Source of the DNA: Acidobacteriaceae bacterium
Lineage (GTDB): Bacteria > Acidobacteriota > Terriglobia > Terriglobales > Acidobacteriaceae
Length of the DNA stretch: 51,885 nucleotides
Assembly (NCBI GenBank): GCA_027307045.1
Contig: DAHUXR010000018.1
Location: forward strand, 1-51,885
Reading direction: 5' to 3'
Below are positions 35,397-44,049 of the stretch, one piece after another. A program made the position numbers and the translations under genes. Below the pieces are notes generated by a model. The model was not told the origin of the DNA, searched no databases, and saw only the letters and a list, made by a program, of their open reading frames with translations. Each line of letters opens with the position of its first letter. Positions within the stretch are counted from its first letter, which is position 1.

Positions 35397-37118
35397 GTGT
35401 TATCCCGTCACCCCCGTTTTTATACCGTGCTTTTAATGGCTGTGTTGGTTGGTTCAGGCTGTTTTGCAGTACAGGCCCAGGAAAAAGATTCCAACTCGGA
35501 TAAGCCGGATAAATCGGCGCGGGCACAGCAGGATGGTCAGCAGGATCCGCTGAAACGCACGCGAAAGAAGGACGATCAAGCTGCGACCAAAGAAAAATTA
35601 GGCGGCGTATACAAAAAGTGGCTGGACGAAGACGTTCGCTGGATCATTACTGACGAAGAGCTTTCAGCGTTCAAGAAGCTCTCAAATAACGCCGAGCGCG
35701 ACACCTTTATTGAAGGATTCTGGCAGCGCCGGGACCCTACGCCAGATACCGCCGAAAACGAATACAAAGAAGAGCACTACCGGCGCATAGCTTACGCGAA
35801 TGAGCATTTTGCCGCGGGCATGCCGGGCTGGCGTACTGATCGCGGAAGAATCTATATCATGTTTGGTCCGCCTACTTCTATTGATTCCCACCCCATGGGC
35901 GGCCCGTATCAGCGGCCTGCGGAAGAAGGCGGCGGCCAGACTGAGACCTTCCCGTTTGAAGTGTGGCGTTACCGCTATCTGGAAGGCATCGGGCAGGAAA
36001 TCGAAATCGAATTTGTGGATGATTGCGGCTGCGGCGCCTATGAAATGACGCTGGACCGCTCGAGAAAGGATGCGCTATTACACGTCCCCAACGCCGGCCT
36101 GACCACAATGGAAGAAATGGGCATGGCCAGCAAAGCGCAACGTTTCAATGGCGGCCTGGAATCTCTTGGCTCAGGTCCTTTCACTGAAGGCAATCAATCC
36201 AAGCAATTTGACCGCATGGAGACTTTCGCCAAACTGAATCGCGCTCCGGACATCAAGTTTAAAGACCTGCAAAATGAGCTGGTCACCCATAAATTTCGCA
36301 CCAACCTGCTGCCATTCGATGTGCAGGTTGACTTCGTGAAGCTGACGTCAGACACCGTGCTGGTTCCGATTACGCTGCAGGTTCCGCTCAAGGGCCTCAC
36401 CTTCGCCAACAAAGATGGCGTCCAGCGCGCGGTGGTCAATGTTTACGGCCAGCTGACCAAGCTTTCCGGCCAGATCGTGCAGACATTTGAAGAAACGCTG
36501 CACCGCGACATCCCCGCCGAACTGCTGGAAAAAGAAATCAATAACGTCTCGCTTTATTGGAAGGCCCTGCCCATGCGTCCGGGGCTTTACCGGCTTGATG
36601 TGGTGATGAAAGACGTGAATGGCGACAAAACCGGTATTTTCAGCCGGAGCTATACTGTTCCCGATTTCGGCGATGAAAAGCTTACTTCCTCCACGCTGAT
36701 TCTTGCCGACCAGATGGAGCCGGTTCCGGCCCGCGAAGTTGGCACTGGAAATTTCGTGATCGGCACCAATAAGGTCCGGCCCAAGGTCAGCTCTTCTGAC
36801 GGCAAGCCGGCCGCCTTTAAGCAGAAAGAGAAGATCAATTTCTGGCTCCAGGTTTACAATCTCGGCCTTGACCAGAAGACCAACAAGCCTTCAGCCACGG
36901 TGGAGTACCAAGTGGTAAACACCGCAACCAACAAGCATGTGTTAGACTTCACGGAATCAACGGCCCAGATGGGAAACGTTGGCGAGCAGGTGACCCTTGG
37001 CAAGAGCCTGCAATTGAGCCAGCTTGACCCCGGCATTTACCAGGTAACCATTAAAGTGAACGACCAGATTTCAAAACAGACGATTTCACCCACGGCCAAG
37101 TTCGCCGTACAGCAATAG
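35397..37118 (+). CDS. GWxTD-domain exported protein
   Basis: Encodes 573 residues from the GTG at 35397. The AGGAGGG seven bases before it decides the start. A signal peptide (FYTVLLMAVLVGSGCFAVQAQ) is followed by a charged linker and the GWxTD domain with GMPGWRTDRGRIYIMFGPP and the preceding FWQRRDPTP motif. The C-terminal half is beta-rich. GWxTD proteins are frequent in Acidobacteriota and Bacteroidota. Their role is not established. The next gene is a beta-barrel protein. Confidence 0.88.
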   Translation: MLSRHPRFYTVLLMAVLVGSGCFAVQAQEKDSNSDKPDKSARAQQDGQQDPLKRTRKKDDQAATKEKLGGVYKKWLDEDVRWIITDEELSAFKKLSNNAERDTFIEGFWQRRDPTPDTAENEYKEEHYRRIAYANEHFAAGMPGWRTDRGRIYIMFGPPTSIDSHPMGGPYQRPAEEGGGQTETFPFEVWRYRYLEGIGQEIEIEFVDDCGCGAYEMTLDRSRKDALLHVPNAGLTTMEEMGMASKAQRFNGGLESLGSGPFTEGNQSKQFDRMETFAKLNRAPDIKFKDLQNELVTHKFRTNLLPFDVQVDFVKLTSDTVLVPITLQVPLKGLTFANKDGVQRAVVNVYGQLTKLSGQIVQTFEETLHRDIPAELLEKEINNVSLYWKALPMRPGLYRLDVVMKDVNGDKTGIFSRSYTVPDFGDEKLTSSTLILADQMEPVPAREVGTGNFVIGTNKVRPKVSSSDGKPAAFKQKEKINFWLQVYNLGLDQKTNKPSATVEYQVVNTATNKHVLDFTESTAQMGNVGEQVTLGKSLQLSQLDPGIYQVTIKVNDQISKQTISPTAKFAVQQ

Positions 37119-37155
37119 CTGCACGAGGGCCCCACTTTTACTTGAGGTGGTGGAT

Positions 37156-38880
37156 ATGACCCGCAAATTCGGATGTTTATTGGTGGTCCTGTTGGCATGG
37201 GCGCCGCTTCATGCGGCCAGCGTTGGAGCCATTGCGGGATACGTCAAAGACAATTCCGGAGCGCCCCAGATGGGCGCGGTGGTGGATGTTTTCGTTTCAG
37301 CCGCCAGAGTGGGCACAACCGTCTTCACTGATTCGCGCGGTTATTACGTGGCCAACAACCTGCCGGCCGGCAATTATTACGTAAAGGTCAGAGCCGCATC
37401 GTTCCTGCCGTCATTGCGGGAAAACATTCTTCTGCACTCCGGCGCGCATGTCATCATCAACCTCACGGTCAATACCCTTGAAGATGCGCTTCGCATGATG
37501 CCGACCCGCCGCTCGGAAACAGAAGATGCCGATGACTGGCATTGGACGCTGCGCTCAGCCGCCAACCGTCCGATCCTTCGCGTTCTGGAAAAAGACAAAG
37601 ACAGCACCGATAGCGGATCTCTGGTTGTGGTTACGCACAATAAATCTGAGCGTGGCGGAAGTGACGATGCTCTAAAGGCCAGCGTGGCTTTCATCGCCGG
37701 CGCTGAAGCCGGTGGCTTTGGCAGCGCGGGTGACGTAACAACAGCGTTTGCCCTGGAAAAATCGCTGTTCTCCTCTGGCACGCTTTCTTTCAATGGCAAT
37801 ATCGCGGCTACCTCGGGTGATCCCACGGGCGTGCTCCGCGCCTCATACGCGCATGACATCGGTGATTTTTCCCGTCCCACCTTTACCGTCACCTACCGGC
37901 ATTTTGCCGCGCCGGGAGCTGCTGTCCAGAATTCGCCGTACGCTGCCGTTACCATGAGCAGCTCTGACAGCACGACGATTGGCGGCTTTATCGACCTGAA
38001 TTACGGCGCTGATCTGCAATCCACGGAGTTTGCCAACCGCGTCATCGCGCTGCGGCCGCATGGCTCCATTGACGTGCATCTCTCGCCCAACATGCTGGTG
38101 GAGTATCGTTACGCCACTTCTGAGCCCGATACGCGCGCGGCCAAGGGCTTTGATTCTGCCCCCGCCGACTTGAGCGAGTCCGGTCCGCGCATGGCGTTGC
38201 TCAACGGCGAGCCTGAAGTGGAAAAGGCCGCGCATCATGAGCTTTCCGTTTCACGCCGCATGGGCGATACCAGCGTTCAGGTGGCAGCGTTTTTTGATCA
38301 CGTGCAAAACGCCATCCTCACCGGAGCCGGCGATCCTTCCAGCTATTCTGATGATGTGCTGCCGGACGTTTACTCCGGCACATTTTCTTACGGCTATACC
38401 CCGGGCGTAAGCAGCACCGGAGCGCGCGTGGTGGTCCAGCGCAAAATTTCTGACGATCTTACGGCCACCGTGGACTATTCCACCGGACAGGCGATTGTGT
38501 CTGATTCAGCCGCGGATTGGCAGACACTGGCGCAGGCGCTCAGCACCCGCCGTCAGCATTCCGTCGGGACAAAGCTTTACGGTCACATCCCCTCCACCGG
38601 CACTCGCTGGATAGCCTCCTATAAGTGGACCAGCGGCAATACGCTCTCCGCCGTGGACGCCTTCAACGCCTCGCCCGGCCAGACCGATCCTTACCTTAGC
38701 GTCTTCATCCGCCAGCCAATTCCCGGAACATCGTTCATCCCGGCCAAAATGGATGCGCTGCTTGACCTGCGAAACCTGCTGGCCCAGGGCTACGTTCCCG
38801 TGATGGGCCAGGACGGACGCACGGTTTACATGGTCCAGTCCGCCCGCTCTCTGCGTGGTGGGTTGGCGTTTACTTTTTAA
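37156..38880 (+). CDS. CarboxypepD_reg-like / beta-barrel outer membrane protein
   Basis: Encodes 574 residues from the ATG at 37156, after TGAGGTGG. A signal peptide ending HAASVG is followed by a carboxypeptidase regulatory-like domain (about 25-110: GAIAGYVKDNSGAPQMGAVV, TDSRGYYVANNLPAGNYYV). The rest is a predicted beta-barrel with alternating hydrophobic strands ending in a final aromatic (LAFTF). No TonB box or plug signature is evident. It lies 37 bases after the GWxTD gene and is likely co-transcribed. Confidence 0.8.
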   Translation: MTRKFGCLLVVLLAWAPLHAASVGAIAGYVKDNSGAPQMGAVVDVFVSAARVGTTVFTDSRGYYVANNLPAGNYYVKVRAASFLPSLRENILLHSGAHVIINLTVNTLEDALRMMPTRRSETEDADDWHWTLRSAANRPILRVLEKDKDSTDSGSLVVVTHNKSERGGSDDALKASVAFIAGAEAGGFGSAGDVTTAFALEKSLFSSGTLSFNGNIAATSGDPTGVLRASYAHDIGDFSRPTFTVTYRHFAAPGAAVQNSPYAAVTMSSSDSTTIGGFIDLNYGADLQSTEFANRVIALRPHGSIDVHLSPNMLVEYRYATSEPDTRAAKGFDSAPADLSESGPRMALLNGEPEVEKAAHHELSVSRRMGDTSVQVAAFFDHVQNAILTGAGDPSSYSDDVLPDVYSGTFSYGYTPGVSSTGARVVVQRKISDDLTATVDYSTGQAIVSDSAADWQTLAQALSTRRQHSVGTKLYGHIPSTGTRWIASYKWTSGNTLSAVDAFNASPGQTDPYLSVFIRQPIPGTSFIPAKMDALLDLRNLLAQGYVPVMGQDGRTVYMVQSARSLRGGLAFTF

Positions 38881-39292
38881 AAGTCCCGACCCTGAGCTTG
38901 CCGAAGGGGAAAGAACCCTTACCGGCTTATTAATCCTGAAGCTAGCTGTTCCGCAGTCCTGAGCGTAAGCGAAGGATCGCTATTCGCTTATTCAATCCCT
39001 AAGCCTGGCCATATTTTCACTATCACTCTGAAACTGTCGTTGGCCATCCCAAAGCGGTTTATAGCTGTAGTCCTGAGCGAAACGCCGCAAAACCGTTGGT
39101 ATGACGTTAACTCATTGGCGCGAAGTCGAAGGATCCCGAGAATATTTTCACCTGAAATGCCACATCAAGGCGTTCTCACGAAAATTTGGCCGCCTTTTTC
39201 CGAAGTCCCGAGCGATGCGAGGGAACCCTACCGCCACGAGATTTCCCAGGTGACGCAAGATCCTAAATTTCATTTATAGCAATTGGGTTCCC
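38881..39292. repeat. Intergenic cluster of CCTGAGC...CGAAGGATC repeats
   Basis: About 410 bases without a gene between two convergent units. Copies of a short dispersed element (CCTGAGC followed by GCGAAGGATC or GTCGAAGGATC) occur near 38883, 38957, 39070-39135 (copy split by extra sequence) and 39203. The same element in reverse lies inside the RNase P RNA gene and near 50690. Confidence 0.65.
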
Positions 39293-42262
39293 TCACCCGC
39301 GAGTCAACTGTTCGGAATAATGGTCGGATTTCACAAGCGTGTTCGGGACTTGGGTCATTGCCATCTGCAAAACTTCAGTGATGTGCAGGGCTTTGCGTCC
39401 CGTGAGATCTTCAATCTGCTGGTAACAACTAAAGCCGTCAGTAATGATCAGCGTGTCCGGGCCGGCAGCACGCACGGCGGGGAGCAAGACGCGTTCGCCG
39501 ATCTTGACGGAGACGTCGTATTTTTCGGCTTCAAAGCCAAAAGAACCGGCCATCCCGCAGCAGCCGGAATCAAGAACATGGAAATCCAACCCGGTGCGCT
39601 TGAGCAATTCTGATTCAGAATCGAATTTAAGCACCGACTTGTGATGGCAATGGGCGTGGACGATGGCTTTGCGCTTGAGCTGCGGCGGGTGGTAATCGGC
39701 TTTGCTGATTAAAAATTCGCTGAGCAGATAAGTCTGGCTTTTGAGCTTTTGCGCTTCAGTATTCTTGCCCAGCAGGTTCGTCATCTCATCACGAAAGACG
39801 GAGACGCAGCTTGGTTCAATTCCGATGATGGGCGTCCCAGCCTCGATATCACCGCGCAAAGCGACCAATGTTTGTTCCAGCGTGGCTTTGGCCTGGTCGA
39901 GCATGCCAAAGTCATATAAAGGACGACCGCAACATAGACCTTGCGTCGGGATTTTCACCTGATAGCCCGCGTGTTCCAGGACTTCCACGGCGGCTTTGGC
40001 GATTGAAGGATGGAAGTTGTTGCTGAAAGTATCCGGCCAGAGCATCACCGGCGGACGATCCGAGTTGCGCAGCGGGCGCTTGCGAAACCAGGCCGTGAAC
40101 GTCTCTGCGGCAAACGCAGGCATGTTGCGCTTTTGCGAGATGCCGCCGAGCCACTTCGTCAACTGCGATGTCAGCGGCGCGCGACCGAAAAAATTTACCA
40201 GCCACGGCGCAATGCGGGCCATGCCGGCCCATCGCTGAATCAATCCCATGGAGTACGCGGCACGGGGACGCGAGCGGTCTTCATAGTAGTGCGCCAGAAA
40301 TTCGGCTTTGTAGGTGGCCATGTCCACGTTGATGGGGCATTCGCTCTTGCAGGCTTTGCAGGCAAGGCATAGATCGAGCGCGTCTTTCAGGTACTCATTC
40401 TTCCAGCCATCTTTGAGAGTTTCACCGCGCAGCATTTCAAAGAGCAGGCGCGCGCGTCCGCGGGTGGAGTACTTCTCTTCCCGCGTGGCCATGTAGCTGG
40501 GACACATGGCGCCGCCATCGTCTTTGCGGCACTTGCTCACGCCGACACAGCGTAGTGTGGTCTCAGGAAAATGCCCGTGATCTTCAGGAAACCCAAAATA
40601 AGTTTTGACGGGCGCGGACCGGTAGGTAGCGCCGAGACGCAGATTCTGGTCGAGTGGGTTGGCGTCAATCTTTTTGCCCGGATTCATCTTCCAGCCGGGG
40701 TCCCATATGCGCTTGAACTCGCGGAAAGCTTCCATCAGCTCCGGGCCGAACATGCGGATAAGAAGCTCGCCGCGGGCCTGGCCGTCGCCATGTTCGCCAG
40801 AAAGCGAACCGCCCATGGCGACGACCATGTCGGCGGCTTCTTCGACAAAAGCGCGGAATTTCTTGATGCCTTTTTCCGTGACAAGATCGAAATCAATCCG
40901 CATGTGGACGCACGCGTCGCCAAAGTGGCCGTAGAGCGCGCAATGGTGGCCATATTTCGCCAGCAGACGATGCAGGCCGCGCAGATACTCACCCAGCTTT
41001 TCAGGCGAGACCGCCGCGTCTTCCCAGCCTTCCCACGCTTCGGGTTCGCCTGGCACCTGCGACGTTGCTCCCAGCCCCGACTCGCGGGCTTTCCAGACAA
41101 GAAGCGTTTCCTGCTCGTCAATGAAGAGCTTCATGTTGGGCGGATCGGGTTGGCGACTGAGCCGATCCATCAGCGCTCGCGCCTTGGCGTTGGATTCTTC
41201 CTTGGTCTCGCCACCGAATTCGCAGAGCAGCCAGCCTTTGCCTTCTGGCAGCATCGCGATGCTTTTAGGATGAAGGCCCTTCTTCTTCATGTTTCCGATG
41301 AGAACGTCGTCCATGCCTTCAAGTCCGATAGGCCCAGCCTTGCAGACTTCAGGAACGCTATCCGCCGCGTCATAAATATGCTTGTAACCAAGGACCAGCG
41401 TGGTGCGTTTTTTGGGCCAGTCAAGTAGACGGACTTTGGCGGCCAGAATCATGACGCATGTGCCTTCCGCGCCTACCAGCGATTTGGCAACGTTGAAGCC
41501 GCGCTGAGGCAGAAGCTCATCGATGCTGTAGCCGGAGACGCGGCGCGGGATGTTGGGATAGCGGCTGCGGATGAGATCGGCGTATTGATCACGTAGTGCC
41601 CGAAGACGCGAATAGATTTCTCCGCGACGGCCACCAGCGCGAACGATCTGCTCAAACTCCGCGTCGGACGTGGGGCCAACGCGCATACGCTCGCCATCGT
41701 AGGTGAGGATGTCGAGTTCCAGAACGTTATCCACGGTGCGCCCGGCCATGACGGAATGCACGCCACAGGAATTGTTGCCGATCATCCCGCCCAAATTGCA
41801 GTATTCATGCGTGGAAGGATCGGGGCCGAAGGTGAGATTGAATTCGTTGGCGCGATTGCGAAGCTTATCCAGCACGCAGCCGGGCTGCACCCATGCATAT
41901 TTCTCAGTGGGATTGATCTCGATAATCTGGTTCAGGTGCTTGGAGAAATCCACGATCACCGCGACGTTGCAGGATTGTCCGGAGAGGCTGGTGCCTCCGC
42001 CGCGCGGCAGCAACGGCGCATTATGCTTGCAAGCCAGAGCCACGGTCTGAATCACGTCTTCAATGCTGCGCGGTATGACGATGCCGATGGGGACCTGACG
42101 ATAGTTTGATCCGTCGACGGCATAGAGCGCGCGAGTGCCGTCATCAAAGCGGACCTCGCCGGTGATGGCGGCGCGCAGATCGGCGGCGAGGGCTTCGGCC
42201 TGGGATCGGGCTTCCGGAGCGTTCCAATCTTTAATCCGCAATTCAGGGGTCTTCAAAGGCAT
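39293..42262 (-). CDS. FAD/Fe-S oxidoreductase (GlcD-GlcF fusion, D-lactate dehydrogenase-like)
   Basis: Encodes 989 residues. N-terminal FAD-binding type-4 domain (RGGGTSLSGQSCN, about 35-260), then FAD-oxidase C domain (PGKLGEYLRGLHRLL, HYGHFGDACVHMRIDFD-type metal site) to about 540. An Fe-S domain with CLACKACKSECP and a further four-Cys set (C-VGVSKCRK, MCPS) follows, and two CCG-type elements (GLCCGRPLYD, SGCCGMAGSFG) end it. Fusions of this type oxidise D-lactate or other 2-hydroxyacids at the membrane, passing electrons to quinone. The exact substrate cannot be told. Confidence 0.9.
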   Translation of the reverse strand: MPLKTPELRIKDWNAPEARSQAEALAADLRAAITGEVRFDDGTRALYAVDGSNYRQVPIGIVIPRSIEDVIQTVALACKHNAPLLPRGGGTSLSGQSCNVAVIVDFSKHLNQIIEINPTEKYAWVQPGCVLDKLRNRANEFNLTFGPDPSTHEYCNLGGMIGNNSCGVHSVMAGRTVDNVLELDILTYDGERMRVGPTSDAEFEQIVRAGGRRGEIYSRLRALRDQYADLIRSRYPNIPRRVSGYSIDELLPQRGFNVAKSLVGAEGTCVMILAAKVRLLDWPKKRTTLVLGYKHIYDAADSVPEVCKAGPIGLEGMDDVLIGNMKKKGLHPKSIAMLPEGKGWLLCEFGGETKEESNAKARALMDRLSRQPDPPNMKLFIDEQETLLVWKARESGLGATSQVPGEPEAWEGWEDAAVSPEKLGEYLRGLHRLLAKYGHHCALYGHFGDACVHMRIDFDLVTEKGIKKFRAFVEEAADMVVAMGGSLSGEHGDGQARGELLIRMFGPELMEAFREFKRIWDPGWKMNPGKKIDANPLDQNLRLGATYRSAPVKTYFGFPEDHGHFPETTLRCVGVSKCRKDDGGAMCPSYMATREEKYSTRGRARLLFEMLRGETLKDGWKNEYLKDALDLCLACKACKSECPINVDMATYKAEFLAHYYEDRSRPRAAYSMGLIQRWAGMARIAPWLVNFFGRAPLTSQLTKWLGGISQKRNMPAFAAETFTAWFRKRPLRNSDRPPVMLWPDTFSNNFHPSIAKAAVEVLEHAGYQVKIPTQGLCCGRPLYDFGMLDQAKATLEQTLVALRGDIEAGTPIIGIEPSCVSVFRDEMTNLLGKNTEAQKLKSQTYLLSEFLISKADYHPPQLKRKAIVHAHCHHKSVLKFDSESELLKRTGLDFHVLDSGCCGMAGSFGFEAEKYDVSVKIGERVLLPAVRAAGPDTLIITDGFSCYQQIEDLTGRKALHITEVLQMAMTQVPNTLVKSDHYSEQLTRG

Positions 42263-42324
42263 GCCTCCAGATTATGACACGCTGAAGCCGCACGGATTCT
42301 GCCGCACTTTCTCCAGAAAAAAAT

Positions 42325-42399
42325 TAGCCGCGAATTAGCGCGAAGAACGCGAATCTGTTGCAAATCAGATCGATTCGTGTTTTCGCGAAATTCGCGGCC
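42325..42399. repeat. Hairpin repeat, GCCGCGAATTAGCGCGAA type
   Basis: The two ends are imperfect reverse complements (TAGCCGCGAATTAGCGCGAA on the left, TTCGCGAAATTCGCGGCC on the right) and can form a long hairpin of about 75 bases. It lies between a minus-strand start and the stop of the tyrosinase gene. Confidence 0.65.
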
Positions 42400-42431
42400 C
42401 ACGTTCTTATCTTCTTATCTTCATTTTCTTC

Positions 42432-43883
42432 TTACTTCGGCCGCTTGGGCTCCGCTCCCGGACGCTCGGGCACAATCGGAGGCTCCTTGCGTTCTTCGTT
42501 GCGCGCAATGGCGACGTTGATGGCGCCGATCCGCACCGGCGACTGGACCTTAGGTTGCGAGGGCTTGCCGTCAATGAGCGGGCCGGTAGGAACAAAGACC
42601 AGCGGCAATTTTTCCTGATTGCTGCGCATGGCTACAGCGAGCGCCCTGGAGGCAGGGAAGGTGAAGTGCTCCGGCTGGAATTCGCCATGGGTGTGCGAGC
42701 GCACTCCCTTGCTGAAGAGTGAAACCGTTCCCAGGAAGTGCGGGCTTTCCTCATTCAACGCGGTATTGGCCGGAGCGCCCAGATAGACCTCCCAGACGAC
42801 GCCGGGTTCGCGGTCGGCCACGACGTTATCAAGTTCGATCACCAGTGTTTCCGTTTTGCTTTGCAGCAGGGCCGGGATGCGCTCACGGATCTTCGCGATC
42901 TCAATAGGGACAGTGATTTCACGCTCGCCCAACTCAACCGGCGGCCCGGGCCAGGGAATGAGGACCTGGGCGATCAGGATCCACCATGGAAATGGAAAAA
43001 TCTTCAAGCAATACTCCTTTACCTGCGGCGGTTCCCCTTCATAAGTGTAGTTCAACTGCTCAGCGCAGCGCAGGACATCGCAGCAGGTCATGTGCACCTC
43101 TGCCCCGCTTTCATTGAAGAAGGTGGCGGTGTGGCCCTTCCATGAAGCGTCACTCAGAGGATCGTGGCGTCCGCCGCCCTGCGCCAGCCAGAGGTTCCAG
43201 TAGCGGTCAATGTTGGAGTGATGCACAAAGAACACCGGGTCCTGCGCCGCGGTGGGCACGGAACCCATCCAGCCGCCCACGTCAACATGCACGTTGTTAT
43301 GGGGATTGCTCTCAATATCGCTCTGTGCGGTGAAGTAATCGAGCGAGGCCAGGCCCGAGGAAGGATCAACGTGACTGGCGGGGAAAGATGCCGTCCCGGC
43401 ATTCCAGCCCGGGCCGCGATTGGCGGTAAAGAGTTCACTGCCGCTTACGCGAAATGGCGGCGGCAAGGTGCGCTGCGAAGGCGAATGATAGTCCCAAAAA
43501 GGCAGAGCCCAGCCGGGATCGCCGGACATTTTGCGGATGATCCTCTCAAACCAATAGAGGTACATGCGATGCCAGCACCAAAACAAATGCGTCCCGTGCT
43601 CGCAGGTGTCCCAGGCAATGTGCGAGCCGGAAAGAGTAGTCCAGTGAATGGCCGCCTGATAGTCCCAGCTCAGCGGGTTGGCGGTGGGCAGCGCCTTCAT
43701 GGCCTTGATGGCTTTGCGATAGGAGAGAATAACCGGATCGGTAGCCGCCATGCCGCCAAGATTACGGCGCATGACGGGCGCGGCCCAAACCGATTCCAGG
43801 TTGAAGAGTGAAGAGCCCAGTACAGTGGTGGCTGTTGCGCCCGCTGTAACCATGAAACGTCGACGAGTGAAGCGGTTGCTCAT
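42432..43883 (-). CDS. Tat-exported tyrosinase-family copper oxidase
   Basis: Encodes 483 residues from the ATG at 43883, after GGAGGGG. A Tat signal (NRFTRRRFMVTAGATATTVLG) comes first. The tyrosinase core has CuA His residues (H80, HGTH, and FWCWHRMYLYWFE with H105) and CuB (HNNVH and DPVFFVHHSNIDRYWNLW). This is a type-3 dicopper enzyme that oxidises phenols. The C-terminal part (about 300-483) is an extra beta-rich domain. It is divergent from the GT39 gene. Confidence 0.9.
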   Translation of the reverse strand: MSNRFTRRRFMVTAGATATTVLGSSLFNLESVWAAPVMRRNLGGMAATDPVILSYRKAIKAMKALPTANPLSWDYQAAIHWTTLSGSHIAWDTCEHGTHLFWCWHRMYLYWFERIIRKMSGDPGWALPFWDYHSPSQRTLPPPFRVSGSELFTANRGPGWNAGTASFPASHVDPSSGLASLDYFTAQSDIESNPHNNVHVDVGGWMGSVPTAAQDPVFFVHHSNIDRYWNLWLAQGGGRHDPLSDASWKGHTATFFNESGAEVHMTCCDVLRCAEQLNYTYEGEPPQVKEYCLKIFPFPWWILIAQVLIPWPGPPVELGEREITVPIEIAKIRERIPALLQSKTETLVIELDNVVADREPGVVWEVYLGAPANTALNEESPHFLGTVSLFSKGVRSHTHGEFQPEHFTFPASRALAVAMRSNQEKLPLVFVPTGPLIDGKPSQPKVQSPVRIGAINVAIARNEERKEPPIVPERPGAEPKRPK

Positions 43884-44049
43884 TGCAATACCCCTCCGTT
43901 CATCCAGCAATTTTTGCGAGAGCATTGGTTGTGAAAAGAGCTCCCGCTGGTACGGTAGTGCTTGCCGCGCGCCGATCGTTACAGAGCTTGCAGATGTGCC
44001 AGGGTCACGGAATTGCCCGCCTTGCTCGCCACTTATAATGGCAAGGTTC

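Noticed and set aside
40571..41428. 285-codon plus-strand frame
   Set aside because: Antisense shadow of the FAD/Fe-S oxidoreductase gene.
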